Shown piece after piece: positions 1-5,580 of a DNA stretch of 33,465 nt. The notes under the pieces are model-generated. The model saw nothing but the letters and a program-made list of their open reading frames with translations, made no database searches and was not told the origin of the DNA. The translations under genes and the position numbers were made by a program. The DNA lies in IMG/VR virus record IMGVR_UViG_3300045961_000021, positions 1 to 33,465 of that record; one strand, given 5' to 3'. Position 1 is the stretch's first letter, and each line of letters opens with the position of its first letter. Source of the DNA: a virus.

Positions 1-29
1 CACTTGTTTTTTATTTAGAAAATCTAATG
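1..29. repeat. 29-bp terminal direct repeat, left copy (circularisation overlap)
   Basis: These 29 bases recur exactly at 33437-33465. Joining the two copies restores one uninterrupted reading frame (start 33423, stop 322). The repeat is therefore best read as the overlap of a circular or circularly permuted assembly, not as a biological insertion. The unique length would be 33,436 bp. Confidence 0.93.
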
Positions 30-322
30 GCTGGTCAATTGGTTATTGGATGGACTTTAAAACTGAATCAGAATTTGATTCTTGGATGAATGAAAGATTA
101 GCCGAAGGCTTGGTTTATGTAGGCGAGGAGGCTAAAAGAGTTGAACAATATCCACAAGTATTAAAACTAGATTTAAAGTACACCTTTGGCGGATATTCAA
201 CTGTTATAGAAAGATTCGTATCTAAAGAAGATTACACTAGATATTGCGATGATAAATTAAGAAATGGATATAAGGTAATTGGATCAGAGCCTTATTTAAA
301 ACTAGAAAAAAATGTCATATAA
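1..322 (+). CDS. Hypothetical protein, 3' part of a gene that crosses the circular seam
   Basis: The frame is open from the first bases of the window (first full codon at 2) and continues the ATG at 33423, giving MYKDHTCFLFRKSN and then the sequence ending KLEKNVI, 111 residues in all. An internal ATG at 50 would give 90 residues, but the seam-spanning start is preferred: it lies 2 nt after the stop of the SSB-like gene, in the same operon. The protein is rich in Tyr, Lys and Glu, and I see no membrane segment or recognisable motif. Its last codons overlap the next gene by 11 nt, implying translational coupling. Function unknown; position suggests an early accessory protein. Confidence 0.8.
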   Translation, partial: TCFLFRKSNGWSIGYWMDFKTESEFDSWMNERLAEGLVYVGEEAKRVEQYPQVLKLDLKYTFGGYSTVIERFVSKEDYTRYCDDKLRNGYKVIGSEPYLKLEKNVI

Positions 323-521
323 AAGAAAAATTCCAAAGATGGTACTCTATGAGCTGATAGCTGATAGATTAAACAAGAAAGGAATCTTACCTATTACTGC
401 TCGCAAGTTTACACCTGCCTCAGTACAACAGGAGATTTACAACAATAAGAAAGGGCATCTTAGATACCCAGAAGTAATTACAGAGTTCGAACAAGTTATA
501 AACGAATACATAAATTCATAA
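312..521 (+). CDS. Small hypothetical early protein
   Basis: A 69-residue basic protein that starts inside the end of the preceding gene (11-nt overlap) and stops 3 nt before the next ATG. The sequence MVLYELIADRLNKKGILPIT followed by a Tyr/Lys-rich middle looks like a small helical, possibly nucleic-acid-binding protein, but I do not recognise a named family. The tight spacing on both sides supports its being translated as part of the early operon. Function unknown. Confidence 0.65.
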   Translation: MSYKRKIPKMVLYELIADRLNKKGILPITARKFTPASVQQEIYNNKKGHLRYPEVITEFEQVINEYINS

Positions 522-524
522 GAA

Positions 525-779
525 ATGAGAAATGTCACAGACGTATTAAAAGCAGATTCAGGAAGAGAAATCTTTATATTTGAAGTAAAGAAATATAAGC
601 TATCTATTGGCGAAATGTATGAATGCGAGTACAAGATTGGAAGTACAACTGAAATGCTTACAAGCAGATTGATTGATACAACTCCAGAGGATCGCACACT
701 TATATTTAATCATCCTACATTGATTAACAGAACAATCGGGATACCAAACTGGAATATAGTTAAACTAACAAGACTATGA
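525..779 (+). CDS. Small hypothetical early protein
   Basis: An 84-residue protein opening MRNVTDVLKADSGREIFIFE. The start ATG follows the previous stop in the string TAAGAAATG, a start context that recurs at 16687, 20382 and 21745 in this genome and supports the choice. Alternating charged and hydrophobic residues (EIFIFEVKKYKLSIGEMYE) suggest a small beta-rich fold. It has no signal peptide or recognised motif. It overlaps the following gene by 4 nt (ATGA). Function unknown. Confidence 0.65.
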   Translation: MRNVTDVLKADSGREIFIFEVKKYKLSIGEMYECEYKIGSTTEMLTSRLIDTTPEDRTLIFNHPTLINRTIGIPNWNIVKLTRL

Positions 780-964
780 CACCCAAAGAAAAAGCTAAAG
801 ATTTAATTGCTAAATTTTATTTTGGCACTTCATTAAATGATATGAAAGAAGTAGAAAAATGCGCATCAATTGCAGTCGATGAGATATTAAATGCGGTAAC
901 TACTATTGCAGATAAAAAATATGATTATTTTCTAGAAGTAAAAAAACAAATAGAAGAATTATGA
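776..964 (+). CDS. Small helical hypothetical protein (family with 3913-4101)
   Basis: A 62-residue helical protein of the pattern KEKAKDLI, then CASIAVDEI, then a C-terminal EVKKQIEEL. The gene at 3913-4101 has the same length and layout (KEQASSLV, SCALYTIELFI, QVKKELYQL), so the two look like diverged paralogues. I recall proteins of this pattern as common in Bacteroidota phages and prophages, with no known function. It overlaps neighbours by 4 nt on each side (ATGA junctions at 776 and 961), typical of coupled translation. Confidence 0.68.
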   Translation: MTPKEKAKDLIAKFYFGTSLNDMKEVEKCASIAVDEILNAVTTIADKKYDYFLEVKKQIEEL

Positions 965-1089
965 GAGAGCTAACTTTTAATCAATGGCAAGAGCATTTAG
1001 CCAAAGAGCTTCAAAAGAATTACATCAAACTTAAACTTATTAAAAAAGATGAGAGAAACGTTCGAGCAATATCAAGAAAGAAATCCTAG
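961..1089 (+). CDS. Very small basic hypothetical protein
   Basis: A 42-codon frame, MRELTFNQWQEHLAKELQ and then a Lys/Arg-rich tail. Its ATG overlaps the stop of the upstream gene in ATGA, like the other junctions in this operon, and it fills the otherwise empty stretch before 1049. It overlaps the next gene by 41 nt in another frame, longer than usual here, which lowers confidence. Function unknown. Confidence 0.45.
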   Translation: MRELTFNQWQEHLAKELQKNYIKLKLIKKDERNVRAISRKKS

Positions 1090-1315
1090 AATATACAAAG
1101 AGTTTGTTCATTACACTTATCAAATGATTGGTGCAGGACAAAGTAAAATAGGAGCTAAAGCAATCTTTGAACGCATCCGCTGGGAATCTAAGATACAAAG
1201 CAACGATGAGTTTAAGATAAACAATAACTACTCAGCTGATTACGCTCGTAAATTCGAGCAAGACTTTCCGCACTTTGCTGGAATCTTTGAGAAGCGAGTG
1301 TGCAAAATGAGATAA
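1049..1315 (+). CDS. Conserved phage hypothetical protein (FEQYQERNPRIY type)
   Basis: An 88-residue protein with the pattern FEQYQERNPRIYKEF, then AGQSKIGAKAIFERIRWES, then NNNYSADYARKFEQDFP. I associate this pattern (N-P-x-I-Y, an IRWE-type stretch, NNxYSxxYAR) with a small conserved protein widespread in phages of many hosts, usually among early genes and without a proven function. The start at 1049 lies just upstream of the conserved block and fits the family length. The stop (1313-1315) is followed directly by a promoter and the structured RNA, so it closes the first early operon. Confidence 0.72.
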   Translation: MRETFEQYQERNPRIYKEFVHYTYQMIGAGQSKIGAKAIFERIRWESKIQSNDEFKINNNYSADYARKFEQDFPHFAGIFEKRVCKMR

Positions 1316-1322
1316 TAATAGT

Positions 1323-1330
1323 TATCTTTG
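1323..1330 (+). promoter_or_regulatory. Host-type -7 box TATCTTTG
   Basis: TATCTTTG is an exact match to the Bacteroidota -7 consensus TAnnTTTG and lies in the short gap after the stop at 1315. No convincing -33 TTG is seen at the usual distance. Transcription should start near 1336-1338, just before the first hairpin of the structured RNA. Confidence 0.6.
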
Positions 1331-1336
1331 TAAACA

Positions 1337-1430
1337 ATAAGCCTAGAGGGTAGGAGTTCTAGGGTTATTTCAGGGTTAAAAAACCAAAGCCAGCTTGCAC
1401 TCCTACGCAATGTCTGGCTTTTTTTATTTT
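1337..1430 (+). ncRNA. Structured RNA or leader with two loop-complementary hairpins
   Basis: The gap before the replication gene folds into three hairpins. HP1 pairs CCTAGA (1342-1347) with TCTAGG (1358-1363) around a 10-nt loop GGGTAGGAGT. HP2 pairs GGTT (1374-1377) with AACC (1382-1385) around AAAA. HP3 pairs AAAGCCAG (1386-1393) with CTGGCTTT (1414-1421), and within it TTGC with GCAA, leaving an 8-nt apical loop ACTCCTAC (1399-1406). That loop is the exact complement of GTAGGAGT (1350-1357) in the HP1 loop, so a loop-loop kissing contact is predicted. HP3 is followed by a T-tract. The unit runs from a TATCTTTG box to a terminator, so it is either a roughly 90-nt small RNA or the leader of the gene at 1434. 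I know no named family for it. Confidence 0.7.
1386..1430 (+). terminator. Intrinsic terminator directly upstream of the replication gene
   Basis: An 8-bp stem AAAGCCAG/CTGGCTTT, extended by TTGC/GCAA, is followed by seven T, one A and four T (1419-1430). It ends only 3 nt before the ATG at 1434. It could end the small RNA or attenuate transcription into the initiator gene. Confidence 0.7.
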
Positions 1431-1433
1431 ACT

Positions 1434-2168
1434 ATGGCAGCATTTAGAAAAATATCGGTTTCCTTTTGGAGCGATTCATTCGTAGGCGAGCTAACTCCAG
1501 AGCAGAAATACTTTTATCTGTACTTGATGACAAACGACAAGACAACGCAATGCGGAATCTATGAGACATCAATTAGAAAGATTTGCTTTGATACTGGATA
1601 CAACTCAGAAACGGTACAGAAGTTGATTGATTTCTTTCAGGAAAAGAATAAGATCAGGTGGAGTAAATCTACCAATGAAATTGCTCTTTTAAATTGGGTA
1701 AAGTTTAATGATTCAAATTCTCCCAAAGTAATGGCTTGTGTTGAAAAAGAGCTTAAACAAGTCAAAAATAGAGTATTGATAGAGTATCTATACAGTATGG
1801 ATACATATCCACAAGAAGAAAAAGAAAAAGAAAAAGAAGAAGAACAAGAAGAAGAAGAAGTTTTGACTTTTAGAGATGAACTTTGGGAAATTTGGTTTAA
1901 GTATAAATCTGAAAAAAAGAATAAATATACACCAATGGGAAAGGCTAAATTATTTAATGAATGGAGGTATAAATCAGATGAAGAACTTGAGCTTGCAATT
2001 AATTATTCAATATCCAATAATTATCAAGGCTTATTTGCTCCTAAAAAATCAATTGAATCAAAACAACAATTAGGTAAATTAGAGCAAAATATGATAAGTT
2101 TGAAAAATGTTCACGACCAACTAACAGAAGAAATACAAAATGGAACTTTCGTTAATCCCTACAAATAG
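1434..2168 (+). CDS. DnaD/replication-initiator-like protein
   Basis: A 244-residue protein. Residues about 1-115 (FRKISVSFWSDSFVGELTPE, YLYLMTND, TQCGIYETS, a helix around residues 50-70, LLNWVKFND) match the winged-helix N-domain of phage replication initiators and replisome organisers. An acidic/lysine-rich low-complexity linker follows, then a C-terminal DnaD-like helical region (LWEIWFKYKSEKK, YTPMGKAKLFNEW, AINYSISNNYQGLF). The family binds the phage origin and recruits the helicase loader. ATG 1434 is preferred over a TTG at 1395, which would add residues encoded by the terminator hairpin. The start sits in a T-rich context right after the terminator, so expression may depend on read-through. 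It overlaps the next gene by 29 nt. Confidence 0.75.
   Translation: MAAFRKISVSFWSDSFVGELTPEQKYFYLYLMTNDKTTQCGIYETSIRKICFDTGYNSETVQKLIDFFQEKNKIRWSKSTNEIALLNWVKFNDSNSPKVMACVEKELKQVKNRVLIEYLYSMDTYPQEEKEKEKEEEQEEEEVLTFRDELWEIWFKYKSEKKNKYTPMGKAKLFNEWRYKSDEELELAINYSISNNYQGLFAPKKSIESKQQLGKLEQNMISLKNVHDQLTEEIQNGTFVNPYK
1813..1860 (+). repeat. GAAAAA/GAA microsatellite inside the replication gene
   Basis: A purine tract built from GAAAAA and then GAA units encodes a Glu/Lys linker between the two domains of the initiator-like protein. Unit changes in multiples of 3 nt would only alter linker length. Confidence 0.7.
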
Positions 2169-2892
2169 CGACCTGTCAAGTTTATCCAGATACGAAAAGG
2201 ATATAGTCGAAGCTCAGACAACTTTAAAGGTTTCAAGCCTTACAGATGCTGATTTAATGAACCTTGCAATGCGTTCAATTTCATTGGCAAAGATAAAGCT
2301 AGGAAGCAAGCCACTACCAGATGCCGAGCACAAGGCTTTAGTTTTGGTTCTAATGGAAGATATTAAGTCCTTTGGGCAATTGTCTATTGATGAAATAAAT
2401 CTAGCCTTAAAACGAGGTTTAAATGGTGACTACAATTCTGCTGGAAACGATGTCATTTTCTTTTCGCCTAGCAACTTTGTACAATGGATCAAAAAATATC
2501 AAGAACAAAAGCGTGAAGTAATGAGAATTGTAAAGCAAAAAGAGGTAGAACCGGTTGCCCCTATCCCATCCGATGCAGATTTAAAGATGGCAGCGATTAA
2601 TTCGGCTAATATGTATGCGCAGGAAATGATGCGATGTCAAGAAAAGTCAATAAAAATGAACTGGATTGCAGGTGGCCTCCACGTTTTATACGATTACATT
2701 GTTCAATTTAGTATTTACGAAGCATCTGCTGAAGACAAAAAGCGTATTTATGCAACGTTATTACCTAAATATCAGGACAAAGATCAGCTTATTATGGCTT
2801 GCAAAGCTCAATGTTATCGGGAGTTTATTGAAAACTTAGCAGACTTTAAAGCATATTTAACGGAGACTGGAGAAATTAAACCTTGCGAATAA
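2140..2892 (+). CDS. Hypothetical protein, possible helicase-loader position
   Basis: A 250-residue, largely helical protein. An N-terminal block (MNLAMRSISLAKIKLG, ALVLVLMEDIKSFG, SIDEINLALKRGLNG) is followed by FSPSNFVQWIKKYQEQKREV and a charged helical C-terminal half. The pattern of a small helical domain followed by a bounded F-x-P-S-x-F motif is common in proteins encoded next to DnaD-like initiators. Position suggests a helicase loader or replication accessory, but I see no Walker A motif, so it is not a classical DnaC-type ATPase. It starts 29 nt inside the upstream gene and its stop shares bases with the next ATG (TAATG). Confidence 0.6.
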   Translation: MELSLIPTNSDLSSLSRYEKDIVEAQTTLKVSSLTDADLMNLAMRSISLAKIKLGSKPLPDAEHKALVLVLMEDIKSFGQLSIDEINLALKRGLNGDYNSAGNDVIFFSPSNFVQWIKKYQEQKREVMRIVKQKEVEPVAPIPSDADLKMAAINSANMYAQEMMRCQEKSIKMNWIAGGLHVLYDYIVQFSIYEASAEDKKRIYATLLPKYQDKDQLIMACKAQCYREFIENLADFKAYLTETGEIKPCE

Positions 2893-3242
2893 TGAGAAAC
2901 CAAGAAGAACATAAGCTACAAGTAGCGATATGCAGGTATTTAGATTTAGCAGAGAAGTTCCCATTCTTTGCAATCCCAAACGGAGGACAAAGACATTACC
3001 TTGTAGCAGTTAAGCTAAAGATGGAGGGAGTAAAGCGTGGTGTCGCTGATATGTTTTGGATGATTTCAAACGATAATTGGAAAGGAATCTTTGTTGAGGT
3101 TAAAACGGCAAAGGGAGTCAAATCAGAATACCAGCGTGAGTTTGAAAAGCAGGCCATCGCAAACGGTTATTATTACGCAGTCGTTAAATCAATAGATGAC
3201 TGCATTGAGTTGCTAAATAAATTTAAACTAAACCTGATATGA
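2892..3242 (+). CDS. VRR-NUC domain endonuclease
   Basis: A 116-residue single-domain protein of the VRR-NUC type within the PD-(D/E)xK nucleases. Visible motifs are N-terminal EEHKLQVAICRYL, PNGGQR (residues 29-34), LKMEGVKRGVADM with the catalytic Asp (about residue 53), FVEVKT with E-x-K (69-71), then the conserved Gln (81) and GYYYAVVKS. Length fits stand-alone phage members. Such nucleases act on branched or replication-intermediate DNA and are typical of phage replication modules. ATG 2892 is chosen over a TTG at 2883 because it overlaps the previous stop in TAATG and the family begins there. Confidence 0.87.
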   Translation: MRNQEEHKLQVAICRYLDLAEKFPFFAIPNGGQRHYLVAVKLKMEGVKRGVADMFWMISNDNWKGIFVEVKTAKGVKSEYQREFEKQAIANGYYYAVVKSIDDCIELLNKFKLNLI

Positions 3243-3583
3243 AACTAACTGAAAGAGAAACGATTGTAATATATTGCGGATTATTAAATGCTTTAATTGA
3301 CCATATTGAAAGCGACTTTAGGTCAAGCATATTTAACCAGCAGAGTCTTAAAAGCAAAACAAACGGATTGCTTCAAGATTTATTAAAGCTAGAGCAGAAG
3401 CTTTATAGAGGCGATCCGAATGGCGAAGTAAGCGACCAATACTTTCAAGCTGGTAAATTGATGATTCAATTCTTTCGCATTGGAATGGAAATGGAGCTAA
3501 TGGATAAGACTAGAGCTGAGGGATTAAATACCCAGTTAATGATTCTTATGAAAAATTATGGGTTAAATCTTGATTTTAAATAA
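3239..3583 (+). CDS. Hypothetical helical protein
   Basis: A 114-residue all-helical protein (ETIVIYCGLLNALIDHIESD, LLQDLLKLEQKLYRG, KLMIQFFRIGMEMELMD) with no motif I recognise. Its ATG overlaps the stop of the nuclease gene by 4 nt (ATGA), so the two are probably co-translated. After its stop comes a 23-nt gap with a promoter-like sequence. Function unknown. Confidence 0.65.
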   Translation: MKLTERETIVIYCGLLNALIDHIESDFRSSIFNQQSLKSKTNGLLQDLLKLEQKLYRGDPNGEVSDQYFQAGKLMIQFFRIGMEMELMDKTRAEGLNTQLMILMKNYGLNLDFK

Positions 3584-3601
3584 ATAATTAATTAAACTTT
3601 G
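3570..3601 (+). promoter_or_regulatory. Candidate promoter TTG-N21-AAACTTTG
   Basis: TTG (3570-3572) and AAACTTTG (3594-3601) lie 21 nt apart. The second box differs from TAnnTTTG at one base. It ends 5 nt before the ATG at 3607, so the transcript could start at or beside the start codon. Confidence 0.4.
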
Positions 3602-3606
3602 TGATT

Positions 3607-3810
3607 ATGAGCGACTTAGTAAATTCTCCAGCACACTATCAGGGAAAAGGAATTGAAGCAATTGATGTTATTGAGGCATTCGAACTGAATTTTGCATTAG
3701 GTAACGCAGTAAAGTATATCTTGCGAGCTGACAAGAAAGCAAATAAAAAGCAGGATCTTGAAAAAGCAAAATGGTATTTAGAACACGAACTTGAAAAGTT
3801 CAATGGATAA
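3607..3810 (+). CDS. DUF3310 family protein
   Basis: A 67-residue protein, VNSPAHYQGKGIEAIDVIEAF, then GNAVKYILRADKK, then DLEKAKWYLEHEL. This is the full pattern of DUF3310 (PHYxxxGxExIDvI, GNxxKYixRxxxK, DLxKAxwYL), a small phage family sometimes annotated as nucleotide-kinase-associated, with no proven activity. ATG 3607 is preferred to a GTG two codons upstream. Its end overlaps a tiny membrane-protein frame in AATGGATAA. Confidence 0.9.
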   Translation: MSDLVNSPAHYQGKGIEAIDVIEAFELNFALGNAVKYILRADKKANKKQDLEKAKWYLEHELEKFNG

Positions 3811-3916
3811 TTTAATAACTGCGATTGTAGGCTTTGTTTTATTTGAGTTGATAGTTATCTTCTACCTAGCTTATAAAGTGGCGCAGAAAGCCAAGAAAAT
3901 ACGAAAGAACCAATGA
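3803..3916 (+). CDS. 37-residue single-span membrane protein
   Basis: This short frame encodes MDNLITAIVGFVLFELIVIF followed by YLAYK and a basic tail (AKKIRKNQ). Residues about 4-25 form one hydrophobic helix with positive charges after it. The ATG overlaps the DUF3310 stop (ATGGATAA), and its own stop overlaps the next ATG (ATGA), filling what would otherwise be a 100-nt gap. The double coupling and clean membrane topology support a real gene. It could be an early membrane effector; function unknown. Confidence 0.6.
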   Translation: MDNLITAIVGFVLFELIVIFYLAYKVAQKAKKIRKNQ

Positions 3917-4101
3917 ATGCAAAAGAGCAAGCAAGCAGTCTAGTAAATAATTATCTATTCTTCTGCGGATCAAAAGAAAGAGCGGTTTCTTGTGCGCTTT
4001 ATACTATTGAATTATTCATAGGTCATCTAGATGGAAGCGAGGATAATTTGCTAAATTTTTATCAACAGGTTAAAAAGGAATTGTACCAGCTGAATGGATA
4101 A
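3913..4101 (+). CDS. Small helical hypothetical protein (family with 776-964)
   Basis: 62 residues, same length and layout as the protein at 776-964: KEQASSLVNNYLFF, a central Cys-containing helix (SCALYTIELFI), C-terminal YQQVKKELYQL. The two look like diverged paralogues of a small Bacteroidota-phage family of unknown function. It overlaps both neighbours (ATGA at 3913, AATGGATAA at 4094), so it lies in a translationally coupled run that leads into the sigma-like gene. Confidence 0.65.
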   Translation: MNAKEQASSLVNNYLFFCGSKERAVSCALYTIELFIGHLDGSEDNLLNFYQQVKKELYQLNG

Positions 4102-4546
4102 AATTTACTCTCGCCATCGGCATTGGATTAAAATTGTAGAGGGGTTTGGAGAGAAAAACTATGCTGAGGATATAGTTCAGGAGGCATACATTCGGGTACA
4201 TGGTAAGGCCATCAACGAAGCTTACTTCTATTTTACCCTGCGAAGTCTGACAATGGACTTGCATCGCAAGAAAGTAGATAAGATAGAAATTACGCAAGAG
4301 ATAGAATACTCTTTAAAAGAAGATAATTATCAAGAAGAGTTAGCTGAATTTGTTAAACCTTACCAAGAGTTTATAAATACTTGGGATTGGTACGATAAAA
4401 AGATGTATTTAATCTACATTACAAATAACGTTTCGATGCGCAAAATGGCAAAGGAATCAGGAATACCCTTGATGAATATCTTTCAAACTATTCAGCGGTG
4501 CAAATTAAAATTAAAACTATGGCAAAAAGAAAATCAAAAGGGCTAG
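4094..4546 (+). CDS. Sigma-70-like RNA polymerase sigma factor (ECF-type fold)
   Basis: A 150-residue protein with two sigma-like blocks. Residues about 7-60 resemble region 2 (HRHWIKIVEGFGEKNYAEDIVQEAYIRVHGK, then TLRSLTMDLHRKK). Residues about 105-145 resemble region 4, a helix-turn-helix (VSMRKMAKESGIPLMNIFQT then IQRCKLKLK). Size fits ECF-like factors. Phage proteins of this type are thought to redirect host RNA polymerase to later promoters, though near-terminase relatives could instead be DNA-binding packaging factors. It starts inside the previous gene and overlaps the following one by 28 nt. Box-like sequences upstream of the structural units are plausible targets; that link is inference. 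Confidence 0.68.
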   Translation: MDKIYSRHRHWIKIVEGFGEKNYAEDIVQEAYIRVHGKAINEAYFYFTLRSLTMDLHRKKVDKIEITQEIEYSLKEDNYQEELAEFVKPYQEFINTWDWYDKKMYLIYITNNVSMRKMAKESGIPLMNIFQTIQRCKLKLKLWQKENQKG

Positions 4547-4881
4547 GTGATACGATTGAAAAGATAACCGAAGCAACTGGAATCAAAGCAGGTGTGGAGG
4601 CACTATCTAAAGCATTAGACTGGGATTGTGGGTGTGATGAACGCAAGGTAAAGCTAAACGCATTATTCCCATACAAGAAGCCTAATTGTTTAAGCGAGGA
4701 AGATTATAACTATTTAAAAGAGTTCTTTGCTACAAACGTAAACACATTGAGTTTAAAGACACAAAGGGAATTGCAAGCTATTTATCTAGCGGTATTTAAT
4801 ACTCCTTTCGTTGATTCATCTTGCCCATCGTGCTGGAGAGATATGCTTGGGCAGTTAAGAAAAGTTTATAACGAGTTTTAA
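4519..4881 (+). CDS. Conserved phage protein with CxC and CxxC motifs
   Basis: 120 residues: MAKRKSKGLGDTIEKITEAT, then DWDCGCDERKVKLNALFPYK, and near the end SSCPSCWRDML. The Cys pairs CxC (about residues 36-38) and CxxC (about 103-106) could together bind a metal ion. I recall the DCGCxxRKxxLNxLFP pattern from Bacteroidota phages and prophages close to terminase genes, without a known function. ATG 4519 is preferred to an in-frame GTG at 4498 because the conserved basic start MAKRK lies there. A 120-nt gap with a tRNA-like gene follows. Confidence 0.65.
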   Translation: MAKRKSKGLGDTIEKITEATGIKAGVEALSKALDWDCGCDERKVKLNALFPYKKPNCLSEEDYNYLKEFFATNVNTLSLKTQRELQAIYLAVFNTPFVDSSCPSCWRDMLGQLRKVYNEF

Positions 4882-4886
4882 AATAT

Positions 4887-4988
4887 AGTCAGGTGGTGAA
4901 ATGGTAAACGCAAGGACAGTAGGTTGCATAAACCAGCTTATAAAAGAGTAATCCGAAAATGTTACAGGTTCGAATCCTGTCCTGACTA
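4887..4988 (+). tRNA. tRNA-like gene with abnormal anticodon region
   Basis: The tRNA frame is clear. The 7-bp acceptor stem is AGTCAGG (4887-4893) with CCTGACT (4981-4987). The D-arm is GTG (4896-4898) with CGC (4909-4911) and the loop has GGT. The T-arm is ACAGG-TTCGAAT-CCTGT (4964-4980). No full CCA is encoded. Between the D-arm and T-arm there are 51 nt, more than even a long-variable-arm tRNA normally has. The best anticodon-like hairpin is GGT-TGCATAA-ACC (4922-4934), extended by AG.T/G.CT pairs with an A-A mismatch. It offers CAT but with G, not T, at position 33. GGA (4914-4916) can also pair with TCC (4952-4954) outside it. It could be an intron-like insertion, a degenerate tRNA, or a tRNA mimic. 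Identity is unassigned. Confidence 0.65.
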
Positions 4989-5001
4989 CAAAATAATAAA
5001 T

Positions 5002-5580
5002 ATGGAAATCAAAAAAATTAGTGAAGTGAAATTAAATCCTAACAATCCAAGATTGATTAAGGATGACAAATTTAAAAAACTGGTTCAGTCTATTAAGGAT
5101 TTTCCAGAGATGCTATCTATAAGGCCCATTGTGGTTAATAAAGATATGATAATCTTAGGTGGCAATATGAGATTTAGAGCTTGTAAAGAAGCAGGCATTA
5201 CAGAAATACCAGTTATTGTAACAGATTTATCAGAGGATAAGCAGCGAGAGTTTTTAATTAAGGATAATATAAGTGGTGGCGAATGGAATTGGGATTTATT
5301 AGCAAACGAATGGGATAATGAAGAGCTTGTTGAATGGGGTTTAGATGTATGGACTCAGCCTATGGATATTAATGAAATGAATGAATCTGACATTAATATC
5401 GAAGAAGAATTTGATCCAATAGGCAATGCATCAGGATTACAAAGGGTTGTATTTATATTTGATGGGCCAGAGGAAGCAGAGAGTTGGCTTGCTCAACATC
5501 CTAGCTTACCTCTTAAAAAAATGAATATGGCTTGGCAAATTGATTTAAGCACAGGAAAATTATTAGAAAATGCTGAATAA
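5002..5580 (+). CDS. ParB/Srx-like nuclease-fold protein
   Basis: 192 residues. The N-terminal 115 residues carry the ParB-like pattern: ISEVKLNPNNPRLIKDDKF, LVQSIKDFPEML, RPIVVNKDMIILGGNMRFRA (the GGxxRxxA box, residues 53-60) and IPVIVTDLSEDKQREFLIKD. The remainder is acidic. Phage ParB-like domains of this kind sit beside DNA methyltransferases, base-modifying enzymes and terminases and may bind or cut DNA. Here the gene overlaps the glycosyltransferase gene by 11 nt, so a joint role in DNA modification or packaging is a fair inference. ATG 5002 is used; an ATG at 4924 would run through the tRNA-like gene. Confidence 0.82.
   Translation: MEIKKISEVKLNPNNPRLIKDDKFKKLVQSIKDFPEMLSIRPIVVNKDMIILGGNMRFRACKEAGITEIPVIVTDLSEDKQREFLIKDNISGGEWNWDLLANEWDNEELVEWGLDVWTQPMDINEMNESDINIEEEFDPIGNASGLQRVVFIFDGPEEAESWLAQHPSLPLKKMNMAWQIDLSTGKLLENAE

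Noticed and set aside
1395-1433. TTG start at 1395 for the replication gene
   Set aside because: It lies inside the terminator hairpin, and the added residues come from the hairpin and T-tract; ATG 1434 fits the family start.
3583-3607. GTG at 3601 as start of the DUF3310 protein
   Set aside because: The following ATG at 3607 fits the family start better, and the GTG belongs to the promoter-like box.
4924-5001. N-terminal extension of the ParB-like protein from an upstream ATG at 4924
   Set aside because: It would translate the tRNA-like gene and add residues without family similarity; ATG 5002 begins exactly at the ParB pattern.
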